Positions 7,641 to 13,502 of a DNA stretch of 13,502 nucleotides are shown one piece after another. A program made the translations under genes and the position numbers. This DNA comes from Sphingopyxis sp. Its GTDB lineage: Bacteria > Pseudomonadota > Alphaproteobacteria > Sphingomonadales > Sphingomonadaceae. Numbering within the stretch: the stretch's first letter is position 1; each line of letters opens with the position of its first letter. The stretch covers positions 1-13,502 of the forward strand of contig JACEST010000046.1 of NCBI GenBank assembly GCA_013911715.1. The letters run 5' to 3'. The notes below the pieces were generated by a model that saw nothing but the letters and a program-made list of their open reading frames with translations, searched no databases and was not told where the DNA came from.

Positions 7641-8234
7641 TCACCCCGCCACCCATTTCGCAACGTCAGCGGCCACCTTGTTGGCCGCGCGCGACAGCGC
7701 AGCGCCAGCACTGCGAGCTTCCACTGCGCTCACATCCTCGCGCGCTTCAAAGCGTTGCTGGCGCACGCTCTTGCCTGCATCGCCGACGATCATCGCCTGA
7801 TAAGTGACGACCGCCTCATTCGAGCGCGCGTCGATACCGAATTCGAGCAGTTGGCCGGCGAGCTGTTCGCCCGGCGCGGTCAGATATTGGCCCTCGTCGA
7901 GCACCAGCCGGTCGGTGCCCGCGCTGATCGTGTCGGACAGCAGCCGCTGGAACATGCGCTGCGGCGGCTCGACCCACTGCGCCTCGACGATATAGGCGAC
8001 GCTGCCGTCGTCCTGTTGCACCGGGATGCGCTGGGTGCGCAATTTCTGCGGCGCGGTGGGGATGAGCACAGTCAGCGTCTTCGCCTCGGCATTGCTGCGC
8101 GCGGCACCAGTCGCGGGCGCGGCGTCGGGGCTGAGCGTCAAGAGAAACGGCGGCGGCTCGCTGCCGCCAAGGTTGACGCAGGCGCCGAGCGTCAATGCGG
8201 TTGCGGCCATGATGCTGGTTCGAAGGCTTATCAT
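7641..8234 (-). CDS. ABC-type transport auxiliary lipoprotein (PqiC/YmbA-like)
   Basis: A 197-aa lipoprotein, last gene of the Mla-type operon. The N-terminus MISLRTSIMAATALTLGAC is a lipoprotein signal with lipobox LGAC, so Cys19 would be lipidated. The next residue is Val rather than Asp, which predicts outer-membrane sorting. The mature protein follows the PqiC/ABC-type auxiliary pattern: a start with PPPFLLTL, a middle block RIPVQQDDGSVAYIVEAQWV and LSDTISAG..., and a C-terminal helix of the kind ALSRAANKVAADVAKWV. In the Pqi system the partner lipoprotein holds the outer-membrane end of the MCE tunnel; the same role is inferred here. ATG 8234 lies 5 nt after the mlaD-like stop. An alternative TTG at 8243 overlaps that stop by 4 bp. 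Translational coupling is likely in either case. Confidence 0.85.
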   Translation of the reverse strand: MISLRTSIMAATALTLGACVNLGGSEPPPFLLTLSPDAAPATGAARSNAEAKTLTVLIPTAPQKLRTQRIPVQQDDGSVAYIVEAQWVEPPQRMFQRLLSDTISAGTDRLVLDEGQYLTAPGEQLAGQLLEFGIDARSNEAVVTYQAMIVGDAGKSVRQQRFEAREDVSAVEARSAGAALSRAANKVAADVAKWVAG

Positions 8235-8239
8235 GCCGG

Positions 8240-9187
8240 TCAATTCCCGTCCTTATAATCTGGCAGTTTGGTCCCGCCGATAATCGCACCTGCGCCCTGC
8301 TGGTCGAGCTTGTCGGTCAGGTTGGAAAGCGAAGCCGAGGTGCGGCGCAAATCGCGGATCAGCGCATTGGCCTCGGGTATCGTTGTGTCGCTGAATGTCT
8401 GCAACCCGGGTTCGGCGGCCCCCAGCACCTTGTTGAGCTGTGCCATCGAGGCATCGGCGGTGCGCAATGCCTTGCGCAGATCGGCCATCGCCGGATCGAC
8501 GTTGCGGTCGATGGTTCCTTGCGCGCTTTGTGCAAGCAGGCCGATCCGTTCGGCCGCGACACCGGCCTGTTGCACGGCTGAGCGCGTCTCGGCGAGTGCG
8601 GAAGTGATCGCCGGGCCATTGCGGGCGAGTGTAGCGCTGGTCGATTCGATATTGTCGAGGATGTTGGCAATGCTTTGCTGGTTGCGATCGTTGGCGAGCT
8701 CGGTCAGCCGTTCGGTCAGTGTCGATAGCCGCTCGAGCAGCTTCGGCGCGGTATTGAGCAGTTCGCCGAGGCCGCCAATGCGGGTCGGAATGACGGGTCG
8801 GCCCGCAGGCCCGGCATCCTTGAGCGGCGGCGCGCCTTTGACGGCTCCGTCGAGCGTAACTTGGGTCACCCCGGTGAAGCCAACGCCTGACAAGGTCGCG
8901 GTGGTGCCGAGCGAAACATTGACCTCTTCATCGACCTCGATCCGCACGCGCACAAATTCGGGGTCGTCGGGCCACAGAGCGATCTGGGTCACCTGGCCCA
9001 CCGGCACACCGCTGTAGGTCACTTGCGAACCGCGGTTGAGGCCATCGACCGCTTGTTTGAAGAAAATGTCAAACTCCTGCCGCTGGCCGCCGCTGCTGTT
9101 GGCCAACCACAGGATGAAGGCGGCGAGCGCGAGCATCAACGCCAGCACCACCGAACCGACCAGCACATTGTTCGACCGCGTTTCCAT
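8240..9187 (-). CDS. mlaD: MCE-domain substrate-binding protein of lipid ABC transporter (MlaD-like)
   Basis: A 315-aa MCE family protein. One N-terminal transmembrane helix (about residues 8-29) anchors it in the inner membrane. A single MCE domain follows (about 38-115), with VTYSGVPVGQVTQI and ATLSGVGFTGVTQVTLDG, and then a long helical tail (about 135-300) rich in regularly spaced Leu/Ile/Ala. It ends in GGTKLPDYKDGN, the LPDYK type of ending I associate with alphaproteobacterial MCE proteins. MCE proteins form hexameric rings that pass lipids across the periplasm. E. coli MlaD is about 183 aa, so the tail here is an addition of roughly 130 residues. ATG 9187 has AAGGA at 9198-9194 (6-nt spacing), which overlaps the stop codon of the ATPase gene. 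The next gene starts 5 nt after its own stop. Confidence 0.93.
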   Translation of the reverse strand: METRSNNVLVGSVVLALMLALAAFILWLANSSGGQRQEFDIFFKQAVDGLNRGSQVTYSGVPVGQVTQIALWPDDPEFVRVRIEVDEEVNVSLGTTATLSGVGFTGVTQVTLDGAVKGAPPLKDAGPAGRPVIPTRIGGLGELLNTAPKLLERLSTLTERLTELANDRNQQSIANILDNIESTSATLARNGPAITSALAETRSAVQQAGVAAERIGLLAQSAQGTIDRNVDPAMADLRKALRTADASMAQLNKVLGAAEPGLQTFSDTTIPEANALIRDLRRTSASLSNLTDKLDQQGAGAIIGGTKLPDYKDGN

Positions 9188-9196
9188 AAACCGTCC

Positions 9197-10021
9197 TTAA
9201 CTTAACGCTTTGGCAGAAGCGACCGTTTCGCGCGATGTGGCCGCCGCGCGGCCGCGCGGCCCCATGAAATAGTCCTGGATCCACGGATGCTGCGTCGCGA
9301 GCAGCTCGTTGATGGTGCCGACGGCAATCACCTTTTTTTCCGCCAGCACGGCAACGCGGTCGCAGGTGGCGTAAAGCGAATCGAGGTCGTGGGTGATGAG
9401 GAAAACGGTCAGCCCCAGTGTGTCGGCAAGCGCGCGGATCAGCTGGTCAAACTTGGCGGCACCGATGGGGTCAAGCCCGGCGGTGGGCTCGTCAAGGAAC
9501 AAAAGCGCCGGGTCGAGGGCCAGCGCGCGGGCGAGGCCGGCACGCTTCACCATGCCGCCTGAAAGTTCTGCTGGATATTTCGGTCCCGCATCGGGCGGCA
9601 ACCCCACCATTGCCACCTTGTAAGCCGCGATTTCATTGAGCATCGGCATCGTCAGTTGCGGATAATATTCGCGCAACGGAACCTGGATATTTTCGGCGAC
9701 GGTCAGCGTCGAAAACAGCGCTCCGCCCTGAAACATCACCCCCCAGCGGCGGCGCAAATCGCGCGCAGCCGTTGTATCTTCGGCGTCCAAATGGGTGCGG
9801 CCATAAACGTTGATGGTGCCTTCGCGCGGATGCTGGAGGCCGATAATCGAGCGCATCAGCACCGATTTGCCGGTGCCCGAGCCGCCGACAACGCCCAGAA
9901 TTTCGCCTTGTAAAACATCAAGATCGAGCTGGTCATGGATTACGGCATCGCCGAACGCATTGGTCAGTCCGCGCACGCGGATTGCCACTTCATGCTGTTC
10001 TGGAAAGATGATATTTTCCAT
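9197..10021 (-). CDS. mlaF: ATP-binding protein of Mla-type lipid ABC transporter (MlaF-like)
   Basis: A 274-aa ABC ATPase that would power the MlaE/MlaD lipid transporter from the cytoplasmic face. All motifs are intact: Walker A GGSGTGKS (46-53), Q-loop Gln98 in VMFQGGALF, signature LSGGMVKR (153-160, the LSGGM form typical of the Mla branch), Walker B LLFLDEP (173-179) with D-loop AGLD, and switch His211 in LITHD. I start at ATG 10021 (MENIIFPEQ), where the permease stop and this start share one base (TGATG), a translational-coupling overlap. The open frame runs further upstream only as a shadow of the permease gene. The C-terminal tail of about 20 residues (GPRGRAAATSRETV...) is Ala/Arg-rich and of unknown function. 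Confidence 0.96.
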   Translation of the reverse strand: MENIIFPEQHEVAIRVRGLTNAFGDAVIHDQLDLDVLQGEILGVVGGSGTGKSVLMRSIIGLQHPREGTINVYGRTHLDAEDTTAARDLRRRWGVMFQGGALFSTLTVAENIQVPLREYYPQLTMPMLNEIAAYKVAMVGLPPDAGPKYPAELSGGMVKRAGLARALALDPALLFLDEPTAGLDPIGAAKFDQLIRALADTLGLTVFLITHDLDSLYATCDRVAVLAEKKVIAVGTINELLATQHPWIQDYFMGPRGRAAATSRETVASAKALS

Positions 10022-11127
10022 CAGTTCCAGCCGATACCGGAGAAAAAAACCGCAAAAAAGGCGTCCAGAACGATCACGAGGAAGATGGCAGCTACGACGG
10101 CAGAGGTGGTGCGGCGGCCCACTTCTTCGGCATCTTTCTGCACCTGCATGCCTTCGTAACAGCCGGTCACGCCGACCAGCATGCCGAACACCGGCGCCTT
10201 GATCAGCATGATCCAGAAATCGGTGAAAGGAATGATCTGGCGCAGCAATTCGATATAAGTGAGCGGCGGAATTTCGAGGCCGATCCAGCAGAAGACGCCG
10301 CCGCCGATCACCGCGCAAATGCTGGCGTAAAACCCCAGCAATGGCATCATCAATGTCACCGCCATCACACGCGGCAGCACGATTGCCTCCATCGGCGAAA
10401 CCCCGATGGTGCGCATCGCGTCAATTTCCTCGGTCAGCTTCATCGTGCCGATCTGCGCGGCAAAGGCACTGCCCGACCGGCCCGCAACCATGATCGCGGT
10501 CATCAAAAGGCCGAGCTCGCGGATCGATGCGCGGCCGACCAGATTGACGGTGAACACTTCCAGCCCGAATTGCTCGAGCTGGATAGCTCCCTGCTGCGCA
10601 ATGACGATACCAATCAGAAAAGTCATCAGGCCGATGATCGCTAGCGCATCGATACCGACATTCTGAATGCGCATCGTCACCGCCGTCCAGCGGATCGGCC
10701 GACGGCTGATCAGCATGCGAAAAAAGGAAACGATGGTTGCGCCAAGAAAGCCGATTATGCCGATCAGTTCGCGAAAAGCCACCAGCACGCCGGTGCCGAC
10801 CTCGCCCGCAAAGCGCTGCCAGGCGTTTGGCACAACCAGCGCGTCCATCGGCTCTTCTTGCGAGCGGCGGACGGCATCGAGCAGGCGCTGTGCGTCGCGG
10901 CTCGCACCAGTCACGTCGGCATCATGGGCGGCTGCGGTGCGCAGGACGAGCCACGCCCCTACCGTGTCCATACGTTCAATGGCCGACAGGTCGATGCGGG
11001 CAATCGGGCCGATGGTGCCAAGCACATGCGGCAGGTCGCCAAGCCGCGCCAATGTCAGCCGGCCGGTCAGCCGCAGCTCGTCGCCCTGTTCGCCGGGGAC
11101 TATCGCATAACCTGCCAATGCCATCAT
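10021..11127 (-). CDS. mlaE: MlaE-type ABC permease with N-terminal STAS domain
   Basis: A 368-aa two-domain protein. Residues about 5-90 read as a STAS domain (LRLTGRLTL, IDLSAIERMDTVGAWLVL), the fold of the separate MlaB subunit in E. coli. Residues about 110-365 form the MlaE permease, with hydrophobic helices and the family's hallmark stretch around 203-245: RELGLLMTAIMVAGRSGSAF, then AQIGTMKLTEEIDAMRTIGV. It forms the inner-membrane core of a lipid transporter with the ATPase and MCE protein encoded just downstream. Start: the frame opens at TTG 11166, but the tandem ATGs at 11127 and 11124 lie directly before the STAS domain and fit better; no strong Shine-Dalgarno is seen. It is the first gene of the four-gene operon and overlaps the ATPase start by one base. 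Confidence 0.94.
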   Translation of the reverse strand: MMALAGYAIVPGEQGDELRLTGRLTLARLGDLPHVLGTIGPIARIDLSAIERMDTVGAWLVLRTAAAHDADVTGASRDAQRLLDAVRRSQEEPMDALVVPNAWQRFAGEVGTGVLVAFRELIGIIGFLGATIVSFFRMLISRRPIRWTAVTMRIQNVGIDALAIIGLMTFLIGIVIAQQGAIQLEQFGLEVFTVNLVGRASIRELGLLMTAIMVAGRSGSAFAAQIGTMKLTEEIDAMRTIGVSPMEAIVLPRVMAVTLMMPLLGFYASICAVIGGGVFCWIGLEIPPLTYIELLRQIIPFTDFWIMLIKAPVFGMLVGVTGCYEGMQVQKDAEEVGRRTTSAVVAAIFLVIVLDAFFAVFFSGIGWN

Positions 11128-11216
11128 GATATGCGCGACACTGTCCGAATTTGACCGTGGCGGCAACCCATAGTCTTGCTCTTCTCTCTGGCGTCGTCTC
11201 GCACTATCATGGCTTT
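11128..11216. other. 89-bp divergent intergenic region between the mlaE-like and HAD genes
   Basis: Both the Mla-type operon and the HAD gene start outward from this gap, so it should hold both promoters. There are isolated hexamers (TTGACC at 11151-11156 on +, TTGCCG on -), but none has a convincing -10 at proper spacing. A three-codon ATG-GCT-TTA-TGA reading frame (11209-11220) overlaps the HAD start codon. Confidence 0.4.
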
Positions 11217-11924
11217 ATGACCGAAATGCCGCTCTCGCGCATCGCAATTTATGACATGGACCGCACCATCACCCGTCGTGCCACTTATGGCGGTTTTTTG
11301 ATGCATGTGGTGCGGCGGCGCCAGCGCTGGCGCGTGCTGCTGACCCCGCTGGTGGGTCTGGCGAGCTTGGCGCATGTCGCCGGGCTGGTGACGCGCGCGC
11401 AATTGAAGGCGATCAGCCTGCGCCTGTTGCTCGGACCAAGCTTTCGCCGCGACGAAATAGCCCCGCTTGCCGAAAGCTATGCAGACAAGCTGATCGCGGA
11501 TGGGCTTTATACCCCAGCGCTTGAACAAATTGCGCAGGACAAGGCGGCGGGCTATCGTGTGCTGCTCGCGACGGCAAGTTTTCATCTCTATGTCGATGCC
11601 ATTGCGGCGCGGCTGGGCATCGACGATGTGCTGGCGACCCGTCTGAGCGACGGGGCAGGGCCTGACCTTGTCCGGGCGCGGCTGGCGGGCGACAATTGCT
11701 ATGGCGATGCCAAATTTGCGCGTATATCGGACTGGATGGACAGCAATGCGCTGACCCGCGATGGATCGCATATCCGCGCCTATTCGGACCATGTGTCAGA
11801 CCGGCCGATGCTCCATTTCGCGCATGAAGCCGTTGCGACGACGCCGTCGCGCCGCTTGCGTAAACTCGCGCCGAAAATGGGCTGGCAGGTCGTCGATTGG
11901 CGGCCAAAGCGGCAGAAGCGCTAA
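11217..11924 (+). CDS. HAD-IB family hydrolase (phosphoserine-phosphatase-like)
   Basis: A 235-aa HAD superfamily protein of subfamily IB, which are mostly small-molecule phosphatases. All four motifs are visible. Motif I is YDMDRTIT, with nucleophile Asp13 and acid/base Asp15. Motif II is ATAS (118-121). The motif III lysine is Lys166 in GDAK. Motif IV is SDHVSD (190-195). A helical cap lies between motif I and II (about 25-95) and includes a hydrophobic stretch, VLLTPLVGLASLAHVAGLV, which could touch the membrane. Its neighbourhood next to a lipid transporter allows a phospholipid-phosphate role, but this is only inference; cytosolic phosphatase is equally possible. ATG 11217 (MTEMPLSRI) fits the fold best, and the frame's TTG at 11151 adds an unlikely extension. 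Its TAA overlaps the stop of the convergent PLP enzyme gene by 4 bp. Confidence 0.87.
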   Translation: MTEMPLSRIAIYDMDRTITRRATYGGFLMHVVRRRQRWRVLLTPLVGLASLAHVAGLVTRAQLKAISLRLLLGPSFRRDEIAPLAESYADKLIADGLYTPALEQIAQDKAAGYRVLLATASFHLYVDAIAARLGIDDVLATRLSDGAGPDLVRARLAGDNCYGDAKFARISDWMDSNALTRDGSHIRAYSDHVSDRPMLHFAHEAVATTPSRRLRKLAPKMGWQVVDWRPKRQKR

Positions 11925-13222
11925 ACCGCGTCGAGCGCCTGCGCAAAGTCCGTAATCAAATCACCAGCATCCTCGATCCCGACCGAAATGCGCACCAGAT
12001 TGTCGGTGATGCCCATTCGGTCCTTGCGTTCCTGCGGCACCGACAAATGCGTCATTGCGGCGGGATGGCTGGCGAGCGTTTCGGTGCCGCCCAGGCTGAC
12101 CGCCAGTTTGGCGATTTGCAGCGCGTCGAGGAAGCGGAAGCTTTCCGCCTCGCCGCCCTTGATGAACAGCGAAAAGGTTGAGCCGGCGCCCGCACAGTGG
12201 CGCTCAAAAATGTCGCGCTGCGGCCCGTCGGGCAGGAAACCGAGATAGCCCAGCCCCTCGACTTTCGGGTGGGCGCGCAAATATTCGCAGACCTTTTCGG
12301 CATTTTCGCCCGCGCGGGTCATGCGCAGTTCGATGGTTTCCAGACTGCGCAATAGCATCCATGCGGTGTTAGGGTCGCAAATCGTGCCGATGGTGTTGCG
12401 CATCATGCGAATGGGGGCGAGCCAATGCTTGGCTCCCAGCACCCCGCCCGCGACCAGATCGCTGTGCCCGCCGGCATATTTGGTCAGGCTGTACAGGACA
12501 ATGTCGGCGCCGTGCTTGAGCGGTGCCGACCACAGCGGGCCCAGAAACGTGTTGTCGATTGCAATTGGCGGGCGCGCATCGGCAGCGAAGGCGGCATCGA
12601 CCGCGGCGCGCATCGCTTCGACATCGACCAGCGCGTTGGTGGGATTGGCGGGGCTTTCGAGATAAACCATCGCCACCTTGCCGCCCTGCGCCGCCGCCAT
12701 CGCCTTGGCGCGCGCCAGAATGTCGTCCATTTCTTCGCGCGAGGCCTCAGCCGGGAAATCGAGATAGGTCGCGCCGAAACGTGACAAGATGCGCGCGATC
12801 AGCGTTTCGGTCGCGGCATAGAGTGGGCCCGAATGGACGATCACATCCTTCATGCTGACATGCGCGAGCAGCAACGTCGCGATCGCCGACATGCCGCTGG
12901 AAAAAACCAGCGCATCCTCGGCATCGTCCCACACGCCAAGGCGCGCTTCCAAAATCTCCTGATTGGGGCCGTTGAAACGCGAATAAACGAGGCCGTCGGC
13001 ACCGCCGGGGCGCTTGCCGGTGATGCCCTCAAAATGCCGCTTGCCCGCCGCTGCGCTTTCGAAGGCAAAGGTTGAGGTCAGGAAGATCGGCGGTTTCAAT
13101 GATCCTTCGGACAAGACCGGATCGAAGCCATAGCCCATCATCAGCGTCGCCGGGCTGAGCTGGCGATTGCCTATGGCACGCACCGAAGGCTTGGGTTTGC
13201 GCGGCGGGGTGGCGTCGGACAT
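11921..13222 (-). CDS. Cystathionine gamma-synthase family PLP enzyme (Cys/Met metabolism)
   Basis: A 433-aa fold-type I PLP enzyme of the Cys/Met metabolism family (cystathionine gamma-synthase, gamma/beta-lyases, O-acyl-homoserine sulfhydrylases). Visible motifs are YSRFNGPN (80-87, the phosphate-binding Tyr/Arg region), SSGMSAI (108-114), LESPANPT (188-195), AIDNTF with the pyridine-binding Asp223, and SLTKYAGGHSD with Schiff-base Lys248. The place where methionine gamma-lyases carry an active-site cysteine reads GPLYAATETL here, so a classical methionine gamma-lyase is less likely. The exact reaction cannot be set from sequence alone. ATG 13222 is chosen for AAGGA at 13235-13231 with 8-nt spacing; an extension to 13255 lacks support. 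It stands alone, between a convergent HAD gene and an upstream transporter gene on the same strand. Confidence 0.88.
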   Translation of the reverse strand: MSDATPPRKPKPSVRAIGNRQLSPATLMMGYGFDPVLSEGSLKPPIFLTSTFAFESAAAGKRHFEGITGKRPGGADGLVYSRFNGPNQEILEARLGVWDDAEDALVFSSGMSAIATLLLAHVSMKDVIVHSGPLYAATETLIARILSRFGATYLDFPAEASREEMDDILARAKAMAAAQGGKVAMVYLESPANPTNALVDVEAMRAAVDAAFAADARPPIAIDNTFLGPLWSAPLKHGADIVLYSLTKYAGGHSDLVAGGVLGAKHWLAPIRMMRNTIGTICDPNTAWMLLRSLETIELRMTRAGENAEKVCEYLRAHPKVEGLGYLGFLPDGPQRDIFERHCAGAGSTFSLFIKGGEAESFRFLDALQIAKLAVSLGGTETLASHPAAMTHLSVPQERKDRMGITDNLVRISVGIEDAGDLITDFAQALDAV

Positions 13223-13230
13223 GGGGTGGT

Positions 13231-13235
13231 TCCTT
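13231..13235 (-). promoter_or_regulatory. Ribosome binding site of the PLP enzyme gene
   Basis: AAGGA on the minus strand, 8 nt before ATG 13222. It is one of the few clear Shine-Dalgarno sequences in the window and decides between the 13222 start and the longer frame beginning at 13255. Confidence 0.7.
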
Positions 13236-13271
13236 GCGGGCTGAAAGATTGGCAAGCCCTAGCGCAGACAA

Positions 13272-13285
13272 GTTTCAAATGAAAC
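13272..13285. promoter_or_regulatory. Small palindrome upstream of the PLP enzyme gene, possible operator
   Basis: GTTTCAAATGAAAC is a 6-bp inverted repeat with a 2-bp centre, about 50 bp upstream of the start codon and AT-rich against its surroundings. Its position fits a regulator site or promoter element, but no known operator is recognised. Confidence 0.25.
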
Positions 13286-13302
13286 CGGCCTGCAGCCTTT
13301 CT

Positions 13303-13375
13303 TCGTCGTCCCGGACTTGATCCGGGACAACAAGCCGCCATCGCTCGTTGTCCCGGATCAAGTCCTGGACGACGA
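13303..13375. repeat. 71-bp REP-like palindrome, copy 2
   Basis: The second member of the palindrome family. The 71-bp core 13304-13374 has 28-bp arms (13304-13331 and 13347-13374) with one mismatch (C13312 opposite T13366) and a 15-bp spacer; one further pair (13303/13375) extends it. Compared with the copy at 7550-7620 the length is the same and the inner core TCCCGGACTTGATCCGGGA is identical. Two positions differ in both arms so that pairing is kept. It starts 8 bp after the stop of the upstream transporter gene (minus-strand direction) and may end that transcript or mark an mRNA 3' end. That role is inferred. Confidence 0.88.
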
Positions 13376-13383
13376 TAGATTTG

Positions 13384-13502
13384 TTAAAGCGCCGCTACCC
13401 CCCAGATGGTCAGGATGATCAACGGTACGCCGACAATATCGAGCGCGGCGCCTGCCGTCAGCATCCGGGGCAGCGCGATGTGCCCGGTGGACCACGCGAT
13501 GG
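13384..13502 (-). CDS. SLC13/DASS-type anion transporter, C-terminal end (truncated by window edge)
   Basis: An open minus-strand frame enters from the right edge and ends at TAA (13386-13384), giving 38 full visible codons. The translation reads IAWSTGHIALPRMLTAGA, then ALDIVGVPLIILTIWGVAAL. This fits the last loop and final transmembrane helix of divalent-anion:Na+ symporters (SLC13/DASS): a G-x-I-x-x-x-x-M-x-x-x-G pattern before a hydrophobic helix that ends the protein. Such carriers take up dicarboxylates or sulfate. With so little sequence the family is probable rather than certain, and the substrate cannot be read. The stop is followed closely by the 71-bp palindrome, and it lies on the same strand as the PLP enzyme gene, about 160 bp upstream of that gene's start. 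Confidence 0.65.
   Translation of the reverse strand, partial: IAWSTGHIALPRMLTAGAALDIVGVPLIILTIWGVAAL

Noticed and set aside
10022..10318. N-terminal extension of the MlaF-like ATPase
   Set aside because: It overlaps the permease C-terminus in another frame and is Arg/His-rich. ABC ATPase homology begins at MENIIFPEQ, and ATG 10021 forms a standard TGATG coupling with the permease stop.
11318..11333. 16-bp perfect palindrome GCGCCAGCGCTGGCGC
   Set aside because: It is inside the HAD coding sequence in an Arg-rich stretch (RRRQRWR). In DNA this rich in G and C, one such palindrome in 13 kb is close to chance expectation.
13223..13302. A SAM-type riboswitch ahead of the PLP enzyme gene
   Set aside because: Only about 80 bp lie between the start codon and the palindrome. 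I find no pairing pattern matching SAM-II or SAH aptamers; only a 14-bp palindrome is seen.
7550..13375. A transposon or island bounded by the two palindromes
   Set aside because: There is no transposase or recombinase between them, the content is core envelope and metabolic genes, no target duplication is seen, and composition does not change. They look like two copies of a dispersed intergenic repeat.

Overview
The window is a stretch of GC-rich alphaproteobacterial chromosome, most probably from a sphingomonad (Sphingopyxis/Sphingomonas/Novosphingobium group). That assignment is an inference. It rests on the GC-rich codon use, the style of the proteins (a HAD-IB hydrolase, a DUF445 protein and an MlaE-MlaF-MlaD-lipoprotein cluster), and two copies of an intergenic palindrome built on the core TCCCGGACTTGATCCGGGA, a motif I recall as common in this group. 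Gene density is very high and no gene-free stretch exceeds about 165 bp. I see no tRNA, rRNA, CRISPR array, transposase, integrase or phage gene.

Layout, left to right. Positions 1-837 hold the C-terminal quarter of an RND efflux pump, cut by the window edge and followed by a GC-rich intrinsic terminator. A DUF445 membrane protein (886-2157, +) runs into a secreted class C beta-lactamase-like serine hydrolase (4022-2154, -), and their stop codons overlap by 4 bp. Upstream of the hydrolase on the same strand is a small atypical SDR/epimerase-like protein (4857-4054, -). This is divergent from pepN, the M1 aminopeptidase N (4905-7502, +). pepN ends with an intrinsic terminator and then the first 71-bp perfect palindrome.

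Positions 7641-11127 (-) are a compact four-gene operon for a Mla/Mce-type lipid ABC transporter: STAS-fused permease (MlaE), ATPase (MlaF), MCE substrate-binding protein (MlaD) and a PqiC-like outer-membrane lipoprotein. The genes are overlapping or spaced by fewer than 10 bp, consistent with translational coupling. The complex would move phospholipids between the inner and outer membranes. A HAD-IB phosphatase-like gene (11217-11924, +) is divergent from the operon. It overlaps by 4 bp the end of a cystathionine gamma-synthase-family PLP enzyme (13222-11921, -). Upstream of that gene lie the second 71-bp palindrome and the last 38 codons of an SLC13/DASS-type anion transporter (13502-13384, -), cut by the right edge.

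Most of this is ordinary housekeeping and envelope chromosome. I do not see a clearly new biological system. The observations most worth following are the two palindromes with compensatory base changes, the Mla-type operon that fuses the STAS subunit to the permease and pairs a long-tailed MCE protein with a lipoprotein instead of a visible MlaC, and the serine hydrolase with an apparent carbohydrate-binding-like C-terminal domain.
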